Shown: piece by piece, positions 15,526 through 20,540 of the stretch
Numbering within the stretch: position 1 is the stretch's first letter
Layout: the number at the start of each line of letters is the position of its first letter
Source: a virus
Length of the DNA: 20,945 bases
Virus record (IMG/VR): IMGVR_UViG_3300027573_000136
Coordinates: 1 to 20,945 of that record
Direction: 5' to 3' (one strand)
Notes under the pieces: generated by a model
Seen by the model: the letters and a program-made list of their open reading frames with translations, nothing else
The model's database searches: none
What the model was told of the DNA's origin: nothing
Position numbers and translations under genes: made by a program

Positions 15526-15799
15526 TGGTCACTCCGATGAGGCGGCCCGGGAGAAGCGCGAGTCCGCGCGTGTTGATGAGTCCGCTCTTGTCTACGCGGT
15601 AGATGGGCTCGATGTACACGTCGTGCGCGTCGATCGGCGTCGGCGCGAGGTTGACGAAACTTTCGAGTATGTCCTCGTCGACGCGCTTGCGGATGACTTC
15701 CGCGGGGGTCATCCCCGCGTACTCGTCGATCTCGTCACGCGTCGCGAACCTCGGGAAGCGGAACGTCGGGGGCATCTGGTCGTTGTACGGGGCCGGCAT
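15434..15799 (-). CDS. Hypothetical protein, 121 residues
   Basis: ATG 15799 has GGGAGG 5-7 bases upstream. The gene lies inside the end of the small-terminase gene for 65 bases and overlaps the metallopeptidase-like gene for 92 bases, both out of frame. Residues 1-92 look like a folded domain: F13-R-F-P-R-F, T30-P-A-E-V-I-R-K-R-V, and I63-E-P-I-Y-R-V-D-K-S-G. The remainder is acidic, Gly-rich and low in complexity. I do not recognise a family. Its place directly after terS suggests a packaging accessory, by context only. Confidence 0.65.
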   Translation of the reverse strand: MPAPYNDQMPPTFRFPRFATRDEIDEYAGMTPAEVIRKRVDEDILESFVNLAPTPIDAHDVYIEPIYRVDKSGLINTRGLALLPGRLIGVTNAPDEPTEDARGADGADELAGGLNEEGPTP

Positions 15800-16394
15800 C
15801 GGGCCCTCCCTTTGCGAATGCGATCGTGTCGGTGAACTTCACGTAGGCCTCGCCGAGCCCGCGCGCGAGTGCTTCCATCACTGCTCCCTGGCCGTCGATG
15901 TCCGCGAGGGCCTCGACCATGAGGGAGACGCGGTGGACGCGGTCTGCGCGGGTGAGTGGTGCGCCCGGGCCGAGCGTCTTCTCGTCGGACGGGGGCTCCG
16001 TCGCCTCGAGTTCGCGGAGTGCCGCGATCCGGGACGCGTGTGGGACCTGCGGGTGGTCCGCGTAGGCCGAGAGGCGCTGCCTACGCTCCTCGCGCGTGAG
16101 GACCTTCGCGGCGCCGGACCGTACCGCGGCGTCGATGTCGCGCCGAATCTTCTCCTCGTCCGGCCCTGAGTCTGACTCGGGGTTGGGCGAGAGGGGCCGG
16201 CCGACTGCCGCGGGCGGGATGAGGCCGCCGCGGACGAGGACGTCGCGCGCGCGGGACACCGTCCGCTCGGATGCGCGCGTAGCCTTCGCTACTTCGCGGA
16301 TTGTGGCGGTCGGGTTCGCCAGAATGAACTGTTTGACGAGCTTGACCTTCCACCCCGTGAGGGAATCTGCCGGATTCGGGTCCGGATCAATCAC
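15735..16394 (-). CDS. terS: Terminase small subunit
   Basis: The protein has 219 residues. GTG 16394 is chosen because AAAGGA lies 8-9 bases upstream and the longer frame before it has no good site. It has an N-terminal helix-turn-helix (about 18-56: R33-E-V-A-K-A-T-R-A-S-E-R-T-V-S-R-A-R) that would bind the packaging site. A later segment, L99-T-R-E-E-R-R-Q-R-L-S followed by S121-R-I-A-A-L-R-E-L, is a pattern I associate with small terminases. A helical oligomerisation region follows (about 148-185) and a Pro/Asp-rich tail at the end overlaps the next gene. As first gene of the late operon and partner of TerL, the context fits. A transcription regulator with a helix-turn-helix is the main alternative. 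Confidence 0.78.
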   Translation of the reverse strand: MIDPDPNPADSLTGWKVKLVKQFILANPTATIREVAKATRASERTVSRARDVLVRGGLIPPAAVGRPLSPNPESDSGPDEEKIRRDIDAAVRSGAAKVLTREERRQRLSAYADHPQVPHASRIAALRELEATEPPSDEKTLGPGAPLTRADRVHRVSLMVEALADIDGQGAVMEALARGLGEAYVKFTDTIAFAKGGPDAGPVQRPDAPDVPLPEVRDA

Positions 16395-16636
16395 TTGGGC
16401 CGTCCTTTCCGGTTGGCGATTTCCAAAATTGTGTGTGCCACCAAGGAGTTGTACCTCCCCCTGCACGGAGGATTTTGTTTGGGGCTCCCCCCGGCCATCG
16501 CGGAACGCGCGCGCACCCCACCCTCGAGGTCGAGGCACGCATCACCGCTCCATCCCTCGCACGCCCATGCCCCTGGCCTCTCGTTGTGTGGCCTTCCTTG
16601 GGGCAGCGTGGGGATTTCGCTTGACTCAGCCCGAGT

Positions 16637-16645
16637 ATTATACCA
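16637..16645 (-). promoter_or_regulatory. Leftward extended -10 promoter for the late operon
   Basis: Reading leftward the sequence is TGGTATAAT, a perfect TATAAT with a TGN extension (minus-strand 16645 to 16637). No good -35 stands 16-18 bases upstream (CCTGTC at 17), as is usual for extended -10 promoters. Transcription would start near 16630, leaving a leader of about 235 bases before terS. It may be served by the host RNA polymerase. Regulation by an activator at the missing -35 is possible. Confidence 0.65.
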
Positions 16646-16821
16646 CACATCAGCCCCGAGACAGGCTTGGCCGTGCCTGCTTTTGGCTGCCTCGCGCGGT
16701 AACTGATAGGTGGCATGAGGATTGCGTGGGCTGGACGAGTGGGTTTTTATGCACGATCTCGTGGGGCAATTCGCACACGTCGGCACATACGCGCGTGAGC
16801 CGACGCCTGATACATCAGCAC

Positions 16822-16850
16822 TTGACTCTTGGCACGCGTCGTGCTCTACT
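16822..16850 (+). promoter_or_regulatory. Rightward sigma70-type promoter P1
   Basis: TTGACT at 16822-16827 is followed by a 17-base spacer and TCTACT at 16845-16850. The base triplet before the -10 is TGC, an extended -10. Predicted start is about 16857, directly before a hairpin and about 40 bases before the first ATG. Confidence 0.65.
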
Positions 16851-16860
16851 CTCACGTCGA

Positions 16861-16877
16861 CGCCGCGCGGTGCGGCG
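16861..16877 (+). promoter_or_regulatory. 5'-end hairpin of the P1 transcript
   Basis: CGCCGC and GCGGCG arms (6 bp, all G-C) enclose a 5-base loop just after the predicted start of P1, and before the GGAGG at 16883-16888. Such 5' stem-loops often protect phage messages from decay. It does not cover the ribosome site. Function is inference. Confidence 0.45.
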
Positions 16878-16896
16878 CGCAACGGAGGACACGAGC

Positions 16897-17133
16897 ATGA
16901 GAGAAGGATACGAGCACGCACGCATCAACGCAGCGCTCGTACAGCGCGAGGCCGAGGCCCACGCGAGAGATCGCGCGGTGCGGCAGGGCGAACGCGTGTA
17001 CGTGTACAGGCACCTCGACGTGTTCTATGTGCGCACGTCCGTCGAGGTGAGCGACCCCGTCGGGTGCAGTCTCCAGCCGCTCCCGGCTCAGGCCCAGTGC
17101 ATCTATCGCTGGCCCAAGGAGGAAACGTGCTGA
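16897..17133 (+). CDS. Small hypothetical protein, 78 residues
   Basis: This is the first gene of the rightward operon. ATG 16897 has GGAGG 8 bases upstream. The N-terminal half is a charged helix (R9-I-N-A-A-L-V-Q-R-E-A-E-A-H-A-R) and the C-terminal half is a beta-like part: V34-Y-V-Y-R-H-L-D-V-F-Y-V-R-T. Three Cys are spaced through the last third. No family was recognised. It ends 7 bases into the next gene. Confidence 0.75.
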   Translation: MREGYEHARINAALVQREAEAHARDRAVRQGERVYVYRHLDVFYVRTSVEVSDPVGCSLQPLPAQAQCIYRWPKEETC

Positions 17134-17294
17134 ACCAGAAGAACGATGCGCTCAAGCTGTTCATCTGCTTCGTGCTCATGCTCGCCTGCATCGGACTGAG
17201 CACGTGCGTCAACGGGTGCGCGACGACGCGCCCCGAACCTACACCCCAGTGCGGGCAGAGCGACCTGCCCGTGGAGGATTGGGACAATGAATAG
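17127..17294 (+). CDS. Small lipoprotein-like membrane protein, 55 residues
   Basis: GTG 17127 has AAGGAGG 5 bases upstream. After K10, a hydrophobic segment (L11-F-I-C-F-V-L-M-L-A-C-I-G-L) is followed by T-C-V-N-G-C31-A-T-T-R-P-E-P. The V-N-G-C31 with Gly before Cys looks like a lipobox, though Asn at -2 is unusual. The mature part would be about 25 residues, acidic at the end. If it is a lipoprotein it could anchor in the envelope or act as a spanin-like or exclusion protein, but no such motif can be proved. A plain transmembrane peptide is the alternative. Confidence 0.7.
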   Translation: MLNQKNDALKLFICFVLMLACIGLSTCVNGCATTRPEPTPQCGQSDLPVEDWDNE

Positions 17295-17487
17295 CTTGAC
17301 AGACCGCATCATCTCGTATGAGCTAGGTGAATTGGACGAGGACGAGGTCGTGTCCCTCTTCCAGGAACTTGTGGACCGCGGGCTCGCGTTCACGCTCCAG
17401 GGCCACTACGGACGCACGGCCGTCGCGCTGATCGAGGCCGGGCTGGTCGAGCCGGGCGGTGATGGATGGGAGGTCGTAGGGGCTTGA
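17287..17487 (+). CDS. Small phage protein of the 'LTDxIxxYExGELxED' family
   Basis: This 66-residue protein begins at ATG 17287, overlapping the lipoprotein-like gene by 8 bases. It follows a pattern I recall from many actinophages and environmental phages: L4-T-D-R-I-I-S-Y-E-L-G-E-L-D-E-D-E-V, then L24-F-Q-E-L-V, then L37-Q-G-H-Y-G-R-T-A-x-A-L-I. I believe Pfam labels it DUF7417, but the number is from memory. It is predicted to be helical and cytoplasmic. Function is not known to me. It is the best hint that the host is a high-GC bacterium. Confidence 0.85.
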   Translation: MNSLTDRIISYELGELDEDEVVSLFQELVDRGLAFTLQGHYGRTAVALIEAGLVEPGGDGWEVVGA

Positions 17488-17512
17488 CAACGCACGAACC
17501 ACGTGCTATCGT
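17484..17512 (+). promoter_or_regulatory. Rightward sigma70-type promoter P2
   Basis: A perfect TTGACA at 17484-17489 is followed by 17 bases and TATCGT at 17507-17512, with TGC as an extended -10. It partly overlaps the end of the upstream gene. The predicted start near 17519 leaves about 20 leader bases before the next ATG. It would add a second start point within the small-gene region. Confidence 0.7.
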
Positions 17513-17540
17513 AGTAGGTGTCACAACAAAGGAGGAAGTC

Positions 17541-17798
17541 ATGAGTGTGAAGTCGCGGTACGTGAATCGAGGCACCGGTGGAGGCTGGTACCTCAGCAGC
17601 TACCACACTGACGGGAAGCGCACACTCGCGCCTCTCGTCGAGGTCGAGGCGGCGACCGCCGAATTGAACCGCAAGGTGTATGGCGTCACGAACGCGAGCC
17701 GCGCAGTGGAGGTCGAGCCCGGCCTCTTCGGAGCGTGGTTCGAGACTGACAGCGCGGGACGCGTGCGGTACTTCCGTCCCGATGGCGTGGAGGTGTAG
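17541..17798 (+). CDS. Small hypothetical protein, 85 residues
   Basis: ATG 17541 (MSVKSRYVNRG) follows a perfect AAAGGAGG at 6-7 bases and promoter P2. The start is fixed by this site; an open frame further upstream overlaps the promoter and is rejected. Two short domain-like parts are seen: a Tyr/Gly-rich beta start (W18-Y-L-S-S-Y) and a second part with V65-E-P-G-L-F-G-A-W-F-E-T followed by G75-R-V-R-Y-F-R-P-D-G. No family was recognised. It has its own promoter, so it may be strongly expressed early. Confidence 0.75.
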   Translation: MSVKSRYVNRGTGGGWYLSSYHTDGKRTLAPLVEVEAATAELNRKVYGVTNASRAVEVEPGLFGAWFETDSAGRVRYFRPDGVEV

Positions 17799-17799
17799 C

Positions 17800-17979
17800 G
17801 TGAACATCGTCGAATGGATTGAGTCGTGCGAGCGTGCCCACGCGGACGCGAAGCGCGAGGGACGCACGGAGGACGCGAAGGCGCTCCACGTGCTGTGGCA
17901 CCAGGCCCTGTTGAAGTACGACGAAGCGGACCCCCTGGACTTCATCCCGGTCCAGGACGGCATGAGGGAGTCGATATGA
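17800..17979 (+). CDS. Small hypothetical protein, 59 residues
   Basis: GTG 17800 is preceded by GGAGGT at 5 bases and lies 1 base after the previous stop. The product is acidic and helical: W6-I-E-S-C-E-R-A-H-A-D-A-K-R-E-G-R-T-E and L31-H-V-L-W-H-Q-A-L-L-K. It has no membrane segment. The stop overlaps the next start (ATGA). No function was recognised. Confidence 0.7.
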   Translation: MNIVEWIESCERAHADAKREGRTEDAKALHVLWHQALLKYDEADPLDFIPVQDGMRESI

Positions 17980-18074
17980 CCACGATGCGCAAGGACCTGC
18001 TGTTCCTGATCGGTGTGTGGATCGCCCTCGTGGTCCACGAGCTTTGGTGGATCGTAGCGGAGTGGGGCAGCTAG
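17976..18074 (+). CDS. Single-pass membrane micro-protein, 32 residues
   Basis: ATG 17976 overlaps the previous stop and has GAGGGAG 5-6 bases upstream. The peptide is almost entirely one hydrophobic helix (L8-L-F-L-I-G-V-W-I-A-L-V-V) with a short basic N-terminus (M-R-K) and Trp-rich end (W24-W-I-V-A-E-W). It ends one base before the next micro-gene. Such peptides in phages are often early, membrane-acting proteins, but the role here is unknown. Confidence 0.6.
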   Translation: MTTMRKDLLFLIGVWIALVVHELWWIVAEWGS

Positions 18075-18160
18075 TGGCGACGTTCGTGGTGGTGGTCGCG
18101 GTGGTGGTCGTGGTGCTCGGCATCGGGAGCGCGGTAGCGCAGCTTACTCGGAGGTGGTAA
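18074..18160 (+). CDS. Hydrophobic micro-protein, 28 residues
   Basis: GTG 18074 overlaps the previous stop by one base; its own ribosome site is weak (GGGGCAG), so it may depend on coupling. The product, VATFVVVVAVVVVVLGIGSA then V-A-Q-L-T-R-R-W, is a Val-rich membrane helix with a basic end. The DNA is a GTGGTG-type low-complexity run, so chance is possible. The stop-start joint (TAATG) with the next gene, and the GGAGG at its end, support it. Confidence 0.45.
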   Translation: MATFVVVVAVVVVVLGIGSAVAQLTRRW

Positions 18161-18483
18161 TGCGATTCATCGAGCGGAAGATACTGGAGACGCTGATAGG
18201 GGAGGCCGCGAAGCGGGACTACTACCCGCACGTGATCGAGGCCTACGGCGTGGACGAGGAGGACGGCCGCGTGTCCCAGGACCGCATGCAGCTACGCGTC
18301 ATCATCGAGCAGGCGGACGCGTGGGACGCGGACAGCATCATCACGTTCAGGCACGCGGAGGAGGACGAGTGGTTCTGGGTCCACATGATCTGGGGCAACG
18401 GTGAATACGTGATCCACGACTACCAGGTCCACACTGACGCCGACATCATCGTCGGCGCAACGACGAAGGAGATCGAGTCATGA
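18160..18483 (+). CDS. Hypothetical protein, 107 residues
   Basis: ATG 18160 overlaps the previous stop (TAATG) and has GGAGG 5 bases upstream. The N-terminal helix (R2-F-I-E-R-K-I-L-E-T-L-I) is followed by an alpha/beta fold with several aromatic-rich strands: F63-R-H-A-E-E-D-E-W-F-W-V-H, then Y83-V-I-H-D-Y-Q-V. Strongly acidic. No catalytic motif is evident. The gene ends in ATGA with the next one. Family not recognised. Confidence 0.75.
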   Translation: MRFIERKILETLIGEAAKRDYYPHVIEAYGVDEEDGRVSQDRMQLRVIIEQADAWDADSIITFRHAEEDEWFWVHMIWGNGEYVIHDYQVHTDADIIVGATTKEIES

Positions 18484-18677
18484 AGACGGCAACGATCCGC
18501 TCGAACCCGTACACTGGCCCCTGGCACGCGATGAAGTACCGCACCACCGTCCAGGACGTGACGGGGAAGGTGCTGGCGGTGCTGTACACGGACACCCTGA
18601 TCCACACGTTTGACCTGCTGCGGGGCTTCGCCGACTCGTACAAGGTCGAGCCGGACGAGGAAGAGGTCACGGCGTAA
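18480..18677 (+). CDS. Small hypothetical protein, 65 residues
   Basis: ATG 18480 overlaps the previous stop, with GGAG 8 bases upstream. The sequence has a beta-like first part (R20? region Y20-R-T-T-V-Q-D-V-T-G-K-V-L-A-V-L) and an acidic end (E57-P-D-E-E-E). It contains no Cys and no membrane segment. The stop TAA overlaps the next ATG (TAATG). No family was recognised. Confidence 0.7.
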   Translation: MKTATIRSNPYTGPWHAMKYRTTVQDVTGKVLAVLYTDTLIHTFDLLRGFADSYKVEPDEEEVTA

Positions 18678-18841
18678 TGGGATTCCCACTCTACACCGAG
18701 CGCGCCCGGGAACTACTCCTGGGCGCGCTCGGTGTAGAGCGTGACGCGCTGCGCGAGGTGGACGACATGGAGGTCACTGACGCCATCTCGGACATGATCG
18801 AAGAGATCGACACCCTACTCGACTGGGAGGACCTGTCATGA
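18677..18841 (+). CDS. Small acidic protein whose gene contains a large hairpin, 54 residues
   Basis: ATG 18677 overlaps the previous stop and has GAAGAGG about 10 bases upstream, a rather distant site. The first third, L5-Y-T-E-R-A-R-E-L-L-L-G-A-L-G-V-E, is encoded by the two arms of a long inverted repeat. The remainder is an acidic helix (D29-D-M-E-V-T-D-A-I-S-D-M-I-E-E-I) ending DWEDLS. It ends in ATGA with the following gene. No family was recognised. Codon 5 is the first base of the hairpin stem. Confidence 0.6.
   Translation: MGFPLYTERARELLLGALGVERDALREVDDMEVTDAISDMIEEIDTLLDWEDLS
18689..18739 (+). repeat. 22-bp inverted repeat (hairpin) inside a small gene
   Basis: The left arm is 18689-18710 and the right arm 18718-18739, with a 7-base loop AACTACT. 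Twenty-one of 22 positions are Watson-Crick and one is G-T, mostly GC in the stem. It begins 12 bases after the ATG of the 54-residue gene, in codons 5-21. No T-tract follows it on either strand, so it is not a standard terminator. It could be a translation or RNase III control element, or a protein binding site. Confidence 0.9.
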
Positions 18842-18993
18842 CCAAGAGCCTAGAGGCGCGCATCAGGGAGGAACTGGATTGGATGCGCGAGCACGAGGAC
18901 CCGGAGGTGAGGGACCTCGCGCACGTATTCGAGACCATCGCGAAGGAGGTGGAGACCCTCGTGCAGTACACCCGTGCCCTGGAGGACAAATGA
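18838..18993 (+). CDS. Small helical protein, 51 residues
   Basis: ATG 18838 overlaps the previous stop (ATGA) and has GGAGG 7 bases upstream. The product is charged and almost wholly helical: L5-E-A-R-I-R-E-E-L-D-W-M-R-E then F31-E-T-I-A-K-E-V-E-T-L. It could form a coiled coil. No family was recognised. It overlaps the following gene start by four bases. Confidence 0.7.
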   Translation: MTKSLEARIREELDWMREHEDPEVRDLAHVFETIAKEVETLVQYTRALEDK

Positions 18994-19187
18994 GCGACGA
19001 TCGCGAGTACGCGGTGGTGAAGCGTGGCTCGAAGTTCCTCGTGTTCCCGACGGACGACGTCCGCGCCCAGACCGGGATCGTGTTCCCGGCCGCGGACGGG
19101 CTCACGTCGTACGCGAGGGCACGCAAGTACGCAGACTCGTGCCAGGAGGACCTAGCGTCCGTCCGGCGAGCACTGAGGCGCGTATGA
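18990..19187 (+). CDS. Small hypothetical protein, 65 residues
   Basis: ATG 18990 has GGAGG 5 bases upstream. The first half is beta-like (Y7-A-V-V-K-R-G-S-K-F-L-V-F-P) and the second half helical and basic (Y43-A-R-A-R-K-Y-A-D-S-C, then A60-L-R-R-V). It looks like a small DNA- or RNA-associated protein, but no motif proves this. The stop overlaps the next start (ATGA). Confidence 0.7.
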   Translation: MSDDREYAVVKRGSKFLVFPTDDVRAQTGIVFPAADGLTSYARARKYADSCQEDLASVRRALRRV

Positions 19188-19315
19188 CGCGCGCCTCCAT
19201 CCAGGCGAAGGTTGCGGCGCGCAAGGAGGCGCGCCCCGACCTCTACTGCAAGCACCCGCGCTGCTTATGGCGCACCACCGAGGGCTACTGCCCCAGGCAC
19301 AAGGAGGCGAAGTGA
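19184..19315 (+). CDS. Cys/His zinc-ribbon-like micro-protein, 43 residues
   Basis: ATG 19184 has GAGG 6 bases upstream and overlaps the previous stop. The basic N-terminal part (R3-A-S-I-Q-A-K-V-A-A-R-K-E-A-R) is followed by C22-K-H-P-R-C27 and C36-P-R-H39, with CxxxxC and CxxH spacing fit for one zinc ion. Small zinc-ribbon proteins in phages often bind nucleic acid or a host factor; the role here is unknown. It is followed by a GTGA overlap. Confidence 0.7.
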   Translation: MTRASIQAKVAARKEARPDLYCKHPRCLWRTTEGYCPRHKEAK

Positions 19316-19527
19316 AGGTCATGGTCGTGAAGGCGCGGCGCATGCCGCACGCGGTGGGCTGGCTCGAAGGCATCAACGAGAGCGGGAACGAAGTCGCGTT
19401 CATCCTCCCGTGGTTCCGCGTGCGCGGGATCGCGGAGGACGTGAACGCTGGCGAGAAGGTGGAGGTGTCCGTCCCGTACCACTCGATCGTCCACGTCAAG
19501 AACCCGCGCATGAGGAGGGCGGCGTGA
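19312..19527 (+). CDS. Small beta-rich protein, 71 residues
   Basis: GTG 19312 is chosen because AAGGAGG lies 4 bases upstream and the preceding stop overlaps it. The product (starting VKVMVVKARRMPHAV) alternates hydrophobic residues: W17-L-E-G-I-N-E-S-G-N-E-V-A-F-I-L-P-W, then V44-N-A-G-E-K-V-E-V-S-V. It looks like a small beta barrel. No family was recognised. It ends with a GTGA overlap to the next gene. Confidence 0.7.
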   Translation: MKVMVVKARRMPHAVGWLEGINESGNEVAFILPWFRVRGIAEDVNAGEKVEVSVPYHSIVHVKNPRMRRAA

Positions 19528-19883
19528 CACCACACATGATCCTGCCTCGGGCTGACTACCAGTATCCGAACAACGGCGACACCCAGGAGTTCCTTGCGCG
19601 GCTCATCGCGGAGATGTTCAACACGCTCCAGCGGAAGCACGGGACGCCGCACTTCCTGGACGCGGGCCCGACGCAGTGGGCCCACGTGTGCGCGCGCGTC
19701 ATGTACCCTGAGATTCCCCTTGACTTGTGGGGGACGGGCCAGGAGGTCCGAGTCCCGATCCCGTGGGAGATGCTCGTCGTGGGGGACCGCCTCTACAAGG
19801 GGCAGTTCCCGGACTTCCTCGCGGTTGAGGTGAAGGACGACAGGAACGACGGGATCGACCACCTCAGGGACCTACTGAACTGA
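19524..19883 (+). CDS. Hypothetical protein, 119 residues
   Basis: GTG 19524 has GAGGAGG 5 bases upstream; ATG 19536 is the alternative start. It is the largest protein of the rightward set. The N-terminal part has G19-D-T-Q-E-F-L-A-R-L-I-A-E-M-F and T46-Q-W-A-H-V-C-A-R-V-M-Y. The end has F94-P-D-F-L-A-V-E-V-K-D-D-R-N-D. No known domain is recognised. The gene ends four bases before the next promoter, so it closes a transcription unit. Confidence 0.75.
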   Translation: MTPHMILPRADYQYPNNGDTQEFLARLIAEMFNTLQRKHGTPHFLDAGPTQWAHVCARVMYPEIPLDLWGTGQEVRVPIPWEMLVVGDRLYKGQFPDFLAVEVKDDRNDGIDHLRDLLN

Positions 19884-19887
19884 ACCC

Positions 19888-19916
19888 TTGACAGCGGGTG
19901 AGCGCCGTGGTATAAT
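19888..19916 (+). promoter_or_regulatory. Consensus sigma70 promoter P3 with extended -10
   Basis: TTGACA at 19888-19893, a 17-base spacer and TATAAT at 19911-19916 match the consensus in every base. TGG before the -10 is an extended element. The predicted start near 19923 lies inside the right arm of the surrounding inverted repeat. It serves the gene from 19940. It is the strongest promoter in the window by eye. Confidence 0.88.
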
Positions 19917-19928
19917 GGGCGCTCACCC
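19896..19928 (+). repeat. Perfect 11-bp inverted repeat around P3 (probable operator)
   Basis: The left arm GGGTGAGCGCC is at 19896-19906, the right arm GGCGCTCACCC at 19918-19928, separated by 11 bases that include the -10 hexamer. Arm centres are 22 bases apart, about two helical turns, as for a bound dimeric repressor. In a read-through RNA it would form a hairpin ending at the AGGAGG site (19929-19934); in an RNA started at P3 the left arm is missing. Confidence 0.8.
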
Positions 19929-19939
19929 AGGAGGCACGC

Positions 19940-20080
19940 ATGACGATTCGGTGGTTCAAGACGGCGGGCTTCGAGATCGGGGCGGGCGTGCGATGGGGCG
20001 ACGCCAGGCACCGCTCGTGGCTCTGGGCGATTCACCTCGGCCCCCGCTCCCTCATGGGAGTAGTGAGGTGGTGGCTATGA
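19940..20080 (+). CDS. Small Trp-rich protein under promoter P3, 46 residues
   Basis: ATG 19940 has a perfect AGGAGG at 19929-19934, 5 bases upstream. The protein has W5, W19, W28, W30, W44 and W45 in a basic frame: T2-I-R-W-F-K-T, W28-L-W-A-I-H-L-G and V42-R-W-W-L. No family was recognised. It is the first gene after the strongest promoter and operator-like repeat, so its product is a candidate early effector or a leader peptide. It overlaps the next start (ATGA). Confidence 0.7.
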   Translation: MTIRWFKTAGFEIGAGVRWGDARHRSWLWAIHLGPRSLMGVVRWWL

Positions 20081-20361
20081 GGAAGCAGCGGCAGCTACAC
20101 CGCGCGGGCCTCGTGACGAACTTCGGCCCCAAGGCGGCGCGTGCGCGGCGCGAGCTACAGCGCGTCGTCGCGGCAGTCCGGAAGGTAATCTGGAAGCGGC
20201 CCGGCCTCCTCGTGATGTGGGTCGACCGCGACGTGCGGCAGGCCCGCGCGAGCGGGGCAGGGTTCTTCGCGAACGAGAAGCTGAACGCACCGTACCAGGG
20301 GCGCGTGATCGGGATGGGCCCGCGCGCGCTCCTCATTCTCCGAGGGAGGACGCCAGAATGA
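20077..20361 (+). CDS. Basic hypothetical protein, 94 residues
   Basis: ATG 20077 has GAGG 8-9 bases upstream; the open frame before it runs through promoter P3 and is rejected. Highly basic: R2-K-Q-R-Q-L-H-R, then A20-A-R-A-R-R-E-L-Q-R. The middle contains L45-L-V-M-W-V-D-R-D-V and the end V77-I-G-M-G-P-R-A-L-L-I-L-R. It may bind nucleic acid. No family was recognised. Confidence 0.7.
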   Translation: MRKQRQLHRAGLVTNFGPKAARARRELQRVVAAVRKVIWKRPGLLVMWVDRDVRQARASGAGFFANEKLNAPYQGRVIGMGPRALLILRGRTPE

Positions 20362-20540
20362 GAGTCGACCACGCAGCGATCCGCAAGGCCACGCTCGAAG
20401 AACTCCGGGACCTCCTCGTGGAGTACGCGGTGAAGCACGCGCGCGTCAAGGAGGAGATGTACCTGTACAAGGAGGCGCGCGAGGCCGTGACGTGGGAGAT
20501 TCAGTCCAGGGAGGATACATGTACCCCCCCGGCACCCTAG
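20358..20540 (+). CDS. Small helical protein, 60 residues
   Basis: ATG 20358 overlaps the previous stop (ATGA) and has GGGAGG 8-10 bases upstream. The product is an extended charged helix: L13-E-E-L-R-D-L-L-V-E-Y-A-V-K-H-A-R-V-K-E, ending DTCTPPAP. It overlaps the next gene by 22 bases, so its last seven residues are doubly coded. No family was recognised. Confidence 0.7.
   Translation: MRVDHAAIRKATLEELRDLLVEYAVKHARVKEEMYLYKEAREAVTWEIQSREDTCTPPAP

Larger units (their letters stand above)
16395..16896. other. Divergent intergenic region, about 500 bases
   Basis: This is the only gene-free stretch over 300 bases. It separates the leftward terminase/virion genes from the rightward small-gene operon. 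It holds a leftward extended -10 promoter (16645-16637), a rightward promoter (16822-16850) and a 5' hairpin (16861-16877). It also has a short CCTCGA-GG-TCGAGG repeat at 16522-16535 in the about 235-base leader before terS. No convincing gene fits. The location next to terS would also suit a packaging (cos or pac) site, but I see no signature for one. Confidence 0.75.

Noticed and set aside
16621-16642. Rightward TTGACT next to a TATTAT/TTATAC sequence
   Set aside because: The spacing is only about 9 to 11 bases. The AT-rich block fits better as the leftward extended -10.
16387-16716. Leftward frame of 109 residues across the divergent intergenic region
   Set aside because: It overlaps the leftward promoter and the terS leader, has low-quality composition and no supporting ribosome site.
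16722-17126. Upstream extension of the lipoprotein-like frame
   Set aside because: It crosses promoter P1 and the first gene, without a ribosome site. The GTG at 17127 with AAGGAGG is the credible start.
18689-18739. The long hairpin as a transcription terminator or insertion-sequence end
   Set aside because: No T-run on either strand, no flanking target duplication seen, and the gene reading frame runs through it.
19896-19928. The inverted repeat as an intrinsic terminator of the upstream gene
   Set aside because: No T-run follows the right arm, and a consensus promoter lies within it. Operator or RNA control is more likely.
19888-20076. Upstream extension of the 94-residue basic protein
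   Set aside because: Its start would be the TTG of the -35 hexamer, with no leader. The ATG at 20077 overlapping the previous stop is preferred.
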